A DNA stretch of 64,000 nt from Elusimicrobiota bacterium (lineage in GTDB: Bacteria > Elusimicrobiota > Elusimicrobia > Elusimicrobiales > Elusimicrobiaceae). Under the pieces are notes generated by a model. It was given only the letters and a program-made list of their open reading frames with translations. It was not told the DNA's origin and searched no databases. The position numbers and the translations under genes were made by a program. Shown here piece by piece: positions 59,983 to 64,000 of the stretch. The DNA lies in contig WRFH01000001.1 in NCBI GenBank assembly GCA_009778915.1, positions 410,551 to 474,550 on the forward strand. Direction: 5' to 3'. Every line of letters begins with the position of its first letter. Position 1 is the first letter of the stretch.

Positions 59983-62058
59983 ATGAAAAAGTATATAATT
60001 CCGGCGGCTGTTTTGACTTTTGTTTTGGTAGCCGTTGGTATTTTAAACGCGCAGGCCGTGCAGTCAGGCTATGAGAGAAAGCCCGACGTGCGGCTTAACG
60101 AAGAGCGCATAAGAAAAACGGTTTTTGATTACAAACTTCCGCCGGAAGTAGCGGCGGCGGCGCGGTTCTGCGCCGACGGAGACTTTGAAAAGTGCAAGGC
60201 GGAACTTTCCGCCGTTTCCGCGAACTCCGGCAATAACGCCGTATCAGCTCAGGCGGAAACAGAACTTGCTTTTGCTTTTTTCAACCGCGGGCAGACTGCC
60301 GCCGCGCTTGAACACATTAACAAAGCCGCCGCGCTGGACGCGGAAAATCCTTTTACGTTTCTTGCCAAAACATGGTTTCTGACAAGCGCCGGGAATTATA
60401 AAGAAGCCCAAAAAGAAGCGGAGGCTATGTTTTATCTCACGGCGGATTTTGAGTATACGGCGTCGACGCGCCTTGCGCTGGCGTTGGCCGAAATGATGAA
60501 TAAAAACCGCGTCAAAGCGCAGGAAAATTTCGCGTACATTTATTCCACTAATCCGTATCTTATAAGTATAGCCGCGTATATGATAGGCCGCGTGAGTTAT
60601 GACATCGGCGACGAGAGAAATTTGAAAGCCGCCGGCATTTTCGCGCAGCAGGCGCTTAACCACGACGATAAAAATTTCCCCGCCGCGCGGCTGTTCGCGG
60701 ACATTAAATTTAAGCAGAAGGAATACAGCGACGCGTGGCAGTATTACGCGATGAATTTTACGAAAGACACGCGTGACGCGTTCACGGCGAAAAGATTAAA
60801 AAAACTTGATAAACAGGAAATAAAAAATAAAACGCTTTTTGTTTCCAGACTTGAAACGCCGATAGCGCGCACTTACGAAGCCGCCGGCGGCAAAGAATTG
60901 AAAATCACGCTTTACGCGCGCGCCGACAAAACGCCCGCCGCATTGCAGAGTTTTGAAATAGTAAGCGAAGGCCCGTTGTCCGTTCAGGACGAAAAATTGG
61001 GAGAAGTTTTTAAAAGCACGCCGATGGTAGCGGAGAGGATTATTTTTGTCCCTGACGTCGCAAGCCTCGTCATTAAAGACCGTTACGGAAATACAAAATT
61101 CGCGACGAAGCGCCCCGTCACCGTCGTCCCCGCGCCGGGCAAAACTTTTCTGGTGAGAACCCCGAAAAGCCTGAATGATTTTGAAGCGGATTTCAGCGAC
61201 AAAGAACTTACCGGCACGCTCACGGTGACGACTGGGCCGAAAGGTTTTACTTTGGTAAACAACGCCGCGCTTGAGGACGTGCTGCCGTCAATAATTATGG
61301 GAAGCGCGGAAGCTGCGGGTTTGCAGGACGAGGCTTTGAAAGCGCTGTCCGTCGCCGCCAGAAGTTATCTTGAAAATTTTGACGCGATTACCGACAACGA
61401 GCCCGGCCTGAAATACGGCGGTATCAACATACAGTCCGGCGCGACTGCGGACGCCGTAAAAGCGACGCGCGGCACGCGGCTTGAGGGCAAAAATCTTGGT
61501 TTTTACGACAACTGTTTTGTTTACGGGGACGGCGTTAAAAACGCGCCTTCCGCGCAGGATTTTGTTTACAGCCCGTCGAACGTTTTTAAATATCTGATTT
61601 CAAATCCGCCGCTGGATTTACTTTCCGCTCCGTCGGACCCGACGCTGTGGTCGCCAATCAAATGGGCGTATTATTATGATATCGGAGACGTGCAGAACCG
61701 CGCCAATTATTTTAAAAATATAGGCAGAATTACGGCGGCGGAAATTAATAAGACGACGGAACTGGGCCGCGTGGAAAGCCTGATGTTCAGAGGAACAAAA
61801 GGCGATTTGGAAGTGACTGACGCCGCGCAGATGAAATTTATTTTAGGCGCCGGCACGACGCGCTCAACGCTGTTCAACATTATTCCTTTATATAAAGGTA
61901 AAAATTTACAGGCGCTGCTTGTCGTCGGCGCGGACACGGGAAGCGGCGACGGAATGTGCGTGGCGGGCGGGAGAGGCTTGGCGTCGCAAAACAAAAATTT
62001 CAAAGAAATTTTAAACTACTATTTTCCGCAAGCCGAAGTAAAAACAACTGACCAATGA
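59983..62058 (+). CDS. Secreted TPR protein with SpoIID-like domain
   Basis: The start is ATG 59983 (signal MKKYIIPAAVLTFVLVAVGILNAQA), since the track start at 59836 adds a repeat-derived extension of 49 residues. The 691-residue product has TPR-like repeats at about 60-280 (ETELAFAFFNRGQTAAALEHINKAAALD, EAEAMFYLTADFEYTASTRLALALAEMMNK, AARLFADIKFKQKEYSDAWQYY) and a SpoIID/LytB-like domain at about 390-680 (LEDVLPSIIMGSAEAAGLQDEALKALSVAARSYL). In sporulation and envelope biology SpoIID is a lytic transglycosylase; the catalytic Glu is not certain here. It overlaps the next gene by 4 bp. Confidence 0.78.
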   Translation: MKKYIIPAAVLTFVLVAVGILNAQAVQSGYERKPDVRLNEERIRKTVFDYKLPPEVAAAARFCADGDFEKCKAELSAVSANSGNNAVSAQAETELAFAFFNRGQTAAALEHINKAAALDAENPFTFLAKTWFLTSAGNYKEAQKEAEAMFYLTADFEYTASTRLALALAEMMNKNRVKAQENFAYIYSTNPYLISIAAYMIGRVSYDIGDERNLKAAGIFAQQALNHDDKNFPAARLFADIKFKQKEYSDAWQYYAMNFTKDTRDAFTAKRLKKLDKQEIKNKTLFVSRLETPIARTYEAAGGKELKITLYARADKTPAALQSFEIVSEGPLSVQDEKLGEVFKSTPMVAERIIFVPDVASLVIKDRYGNTKFATKRPVTVVPAPGKTFLVRTPKSLNDFEADFSDKELTGTLTVTTGPKGFTLVNNAALEDVLPSIIMGSAEAAGLQDEALKALSVAARSYLENFDAITDNEPGLKYGGINIQSGATADAVKATRGTRLEGKNLGFYDNCFVYGDGVKNAPSAQDFVYSPSNVFKYLISNPPLDLLSAPSDPTLWSPIKWAYYYDIGDVQNRANYFKNIGRITAAEINKTTELGRVESLMFRGTKGDLEVTDAAQMKFILGAGTTRSTLFNIIPLYKGKNLQALLVVGADTGSGDGMCVAGGRGLASQNKNFKEILNYYFPQAEVKTTDQ

Positions 62059-63242
62059 AGCGGGACCGCAAAATAAAAATCCTTTATATTATCACGCGCA
62101 TGGACGCGGGCGGGGCGCAGAAAAGCGTTCTCTACTCCGCGCAAAACTTGCCGGAAAATTTTACCGCTTTTCTTGCCGCCGGGCCGGGCGGCGCTTTTGA
62201 AAGTCTGGCTTCGCGCGGGCTTAAAAATAATTTTTTTATCATAAAAAGCTTAAGACAGAAAATTTCCGTCTCCAATATTTTTTATGATTTCCTAGCCGTT
62301 CTGCAAACCGGCAAAATAATGCTCAAAATACGGCCGCATATCGTTCACACAAATACTCCGAAGGCGGGTATTATTGGAAGGGCGGCCGCTTATATTTTTT
62401 GGCCGCGCGCGAAGGTCGTCCACACTTACCACGGCCTGGGTTTCAGCGTTTACGGCGGCAAAAAAAGATACCGCTTTTACGCCGCTGTCGAGAAACTCTG
62501 GGCGATGATTACCAAGAAACTTATTTTTGTTTCCGCCGCGAATATGGAAGAAGCAAAACGGCTGCGCATAGGCGGCGCGAAAAAAAATATTTTGATTTAT
62601 CCCGGCGTACAGTTTGAAAGTCTGCCGCGCGGTTTTGACAGGGCGAAAAAACTGGCGGCGCTGGGTATTAAGAGTCCGTCTAAAATCATTCTTTCCTGCG
62701 GCAATTTTAAGCCGGAGAAAAACGCGCGGGATTTTGTGTTTGCCGCGGCGGATGTAATTAAAAAAATGCCGGACATCCGTTTTCTGTACGCCGGTGCCGG
62801 CGGAAGCGAAGAAAGTTCTGTCAAAAATCTCGCGAAAAAATTAAACCTTAAAAAAAATTTTATATTTTTAGGTGCGCGGCGCGACGTGCGGGAACTTTTG
62901 GAAATCGCGGATTTATATGTTTCCGCGTCTCTGCGCGAAGGGCTGCCGGTCGCGCTGGCGGAAGCGCTGGGCGCGGGCGTGCCGGCGGTATGTTACGCGG
63001 CGGACGGCACGGCGGAAATTTTGAAAAATAATTATAACGGCCTGCTCGCGCCGAAGGGGAACAGGGAATATCTGTCCGCAAAAATTCTGCGCGTTTTAGA
63101 GGATAAAGAATTATACCGCCGTCTGAAAACCGGCGCGCGGGCTTTTGACAAGAAAATATTTTCGGCGCAAAACACCGTCTCAAAACAGGTCGAACTTTAT
63201 AAAAAAATTCTTCCTCGCGGAATTCTGCGTAAATATTTCTAA
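62055..63242 (+). CDS. GT4-family glycosyltransferase
   Basis: The 395-residue protein has an N-terminal Rossmann half (ILYIITRMDAGGAQKSVLY, HTNTPKAGIIGRAAA, VVHTYHGLGFSVYGGKKRYRFY) and a C-terminal half with IILSCGNFKPEKN, FLGARRDVRELLEIADLYVSAS and the EGLPVALAEALGAGVPAVCY E-x7-E motif of retaining GT4 enzymes. It probably builds a cell-surface polysaccharide or lipid-linked sugar. ATGA overlap with the SpoIID-like gene suggests shared envelope work. Substrate unknown. Confidence 0.9.
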   Translation: MKRDRKIKILYIITRMDAGGAQKSVLYSAQNLPENFTAFLAAGPGGAFESLASRGLKNNFFIIKSLRQKISVSNIFYDFLAVLQTGKIMLKIRPHIVHTNTPKAGIIGRAAAYIFWPRAKVVHTYHGLGFSVYGGKKRYRFYAAVEKLWAMITKKLIFVSAANMEEAKRLRIGGAKKNILIYPGVQFESLPRGFDRAKKLAALGIKSPSKIILSCGNFKPEKNARDFVFAAADVIKKMPDIRFLYAGAGGSEESSVKNLAKKLNLKKNFIFLGARRDVRELLEIADLYVSASLREGLPVALAEALGAGVPAVCYAADGTAEILKNNYNGLLAPKGNREYLSAKILRVLEDKELYRRLKTGARAFDKKIFSAQNTVSKQVELYKKILPRGILRKYF

Positions 63243-63250
63243 AAAATTTG

Positions 63251-63459
63251 TATAATATTAGTGTAGTAGCACGCTGGTACAGAAATACATATGAAGAATA
63301 TTATTAACCATCTCACCGTCACCGTTAACCGCCTTCTTAATACGATTAAGAACGGCGCTAAACTCATGATTTGGATAAACGGCAGGCGGCGGGTGTTAAG
63401 TTAATAAATATAACAAATTTAAAAATTTAAACCCCCGCTATAAAAAAGCGGGGGTTTTT
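63251..63459 (+). ncRNA. Short transcript unit with strong hairpin and possible 37-residue peptide
   Basis: A TATAAT (63251-63256) behind the glycosyltransferase and a terminator (63429-63459: ACCCCCGC/GCGGGGGTTTTT) enclose about 200 nt. Within it CGCCTTCTTAAT/ATTAAGAACGGCG (63330-63358) forms a stem of 8 perfect pairs plus flanking CGCC/GGCG. An ATG at 63291 opens a 37-codon frame (MKNIINHLTV...RRRVLS) ending at 63404 but has no clear ribosome site. It could be a small RNA or a small amphipathic peptide. Confidence 0.45.
63429..63459 (+). terminator. Terminator of the short unit
   Basis: AAACCCCCGC/GCGGGGGTTTTT stem-loop with T-run. Confidence 0.85.
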
Positions 63460-63471
63460 AAATGTAGCAGG

Positions 63472-63621
63472 TTAGTTTAATATTGAGCTATTTCTCTATC
63501 TCTGCTTTTTGGTAAATTTATATTTTTTTATTCCTTACGTAGCCTCCGGCTACGCGCGTCATAAATAAAATATAAATTTCCCTAAAAATCATAGCAGATA
63601 AATAGTTCAATATTAAACTAA
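63472..63621. repeat. 150-bp long inverted repeat (MITE-like)
   Basis: TTAGTTTAATATTGAGCTATTT (63472-63493) pairs with AAATAGTTCAATATTAAACTAA (63600-63621) with one mismatch. The arms continue inward imperfectly (TAAATTTATATTTT / AAAATATAAATTT) to a central CGTAGCC/GGCTACG hairpin. No coding frame. Confidence 0.8.
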
Positions 63622-63629
63622 TCAGCTAT

Positions 63630-63690
63630 AGGTCTTTAGGCCCAAACGCCGGTAGGTCTTTCGGCCCTGGCAGTAAGGCCGACATTCTTT
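63630..63690 (+). promoter_or_regulatory. Tandem short hairpin motif upstream of 63739
   Basis: GGTCTTTAGGCCC and GGTCTTTCGGCCC occur in tandem in the leader, each able to form a small stem; the second lies within GCCGG...TGGC. I cannot name the family; a regulatory leader is possible. Confidence 0.4.
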
Positions 63691-63738
63691 TAACATATAT
63701 ATATATACATAATACAGATATACACGCGGGATAAAAAT

Positions 63739-64000
63739 ATGGATTCCGACCGAAGTTGTAGAAAATTACTTACCAAAATAATAAGCGCTGTCCTTATAAC
63801 CAGTCTGCTGCCTTATGACGCCGTCGCGCAGGTCTATTCGTCCGCCCAGGCAAAAAAATCAGAAACAAATCAGTCCTCAGTCTATAACCTACCGGATATT
63901 AACCTGGGCAGTTACGGATTAGGGGTGAAAGGAGAAGCGCCGGGGATAAGTCTCAAAGATGTAAAGATGGCGGTGAATGGAACAGTTGGCATAGGGCAGC
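63739..64000 (+). CDS. Secreted protein, N-terminal part (runs off window)
   Basis: An ATG at 63739 opens a frame to the window edge (87 codons), missing from the ORF track. It has a basic N-terminus and signal segment (SAVLITSLLPYDAVAQ), then YSSAQAKKSETNQSSVYNLPDINLGSYGLGVKGEAPGISL. The mature start resembles the beginning of a large repeat-type or barrel surface protein, but too little is present to say. The ATG follows GCGGGATAAAAAT. Confidence 0.65.
   Translation, partial: MDSDRSCRKLLTKIISAVLITSLLPYDAVAQVYSSAQAKKSETNQSSVYNLPDINLGSYGLGVKGEAPGISLKDVKMAVNGTVGIGQ

Overview
The window is a dense, double-stranded (didermic) bacterial chromosome segment with short intergenic gaps, strong rho-independent hairpins and an abundance of secreted and outer-membrane proteins. 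An outer membrane is implied by FadL-like, TolC-like, secretin, autotransporter and OmpA-type proteins. An anaerobic, fermentative life is suggested by a strict-anaerobe-type hybrid cluster protein with its ferredoxin partner, and by acetate kinase. The very large set of type IV pilin-like genes, the PilM-PilN fusion and the gene styles fit an Elusimicrobiota-like gut or sediment anaerobe. That assignment is inference from recall of the phylum, not a measured match.

Layout. 1-2.4 kb: start of uvrA, then a phage-like repressor divergent from two unknown genes, with a clear promoter/operator and a GC-rich, highly foldable leader between them. 2.5-8.4 kb: FadL-like porin, a TPR membrane protein, two paralogous Cys-rich secreted proteins with duplicated control regions, and two secreted proteins sharing an unrecognised domain. 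8.4-13 kb: TolC-MacA-MacB efflux operon plus a small lipoprotein. 13-19.3 kb: two large autotransporters with chlamydial Pmp-type FxxN/GGAI repeats; the second also carries a C-terminal OmpA peptidoglycan-binding domain. 19.3-23.7 kb: hybrid cluster protein, ferredoxin and Crp/Fnr regulator module, an outer-membrane protein and a DUF488 protein. 23.7-30.3 kb: AT-rich orphan next to tRNA-Ser, DUF1646 transporter, ABC-F ATPase, small secreted protein, BipA/TypA.

30.4-46.5 kb is one long type IV pilus locus: a secreted OmpA-like protein, PilMN fusion, PilO, PilP, PilQ, a major-type pilin, PilB, PilC, then nine prepilin-like genes including duplicated PilV-like and PilW-like minor pilins, ending in a translationally coupled surface-repeat protein. 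46.5-55 kb: RecB-like/RNase H-like nuclease, a membrane-protein pair, secreted unknowns, acetate kinase, and a queuosine-precursor set (queD, queE, folE) with DUF1189. 55-59.7 kb: a divergent pair made of an 806-residue prepilin whose body is about 19 Cys-rich tandem repeats, and a 655-residue Cys-rich secreted protein, separated by an 18-bp perfect palindrome. 60-64 kb: TPR/SpoIID-like protein, GT4 glycosyltransferase, a short promoter-hairpin-terminator unit, a 150-bp inverted repeat, and the start of another secreted protein.

Overall theme: cell-surface and pilus biogenesis with repeated expansion of adhesin-like, Cys-rich and repeat-bearing exported proteins. The most unusual objects are the repeat-bearing giant prepilin, the Pmp-autotransporter-OmpA fusion, the foldable leader at 1465-1595, and a recurring leaderless-promoter arrangement (TATAAT 6-9 nt before ATG). 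All functional calls are from reading motifs by eye; no database search was run.
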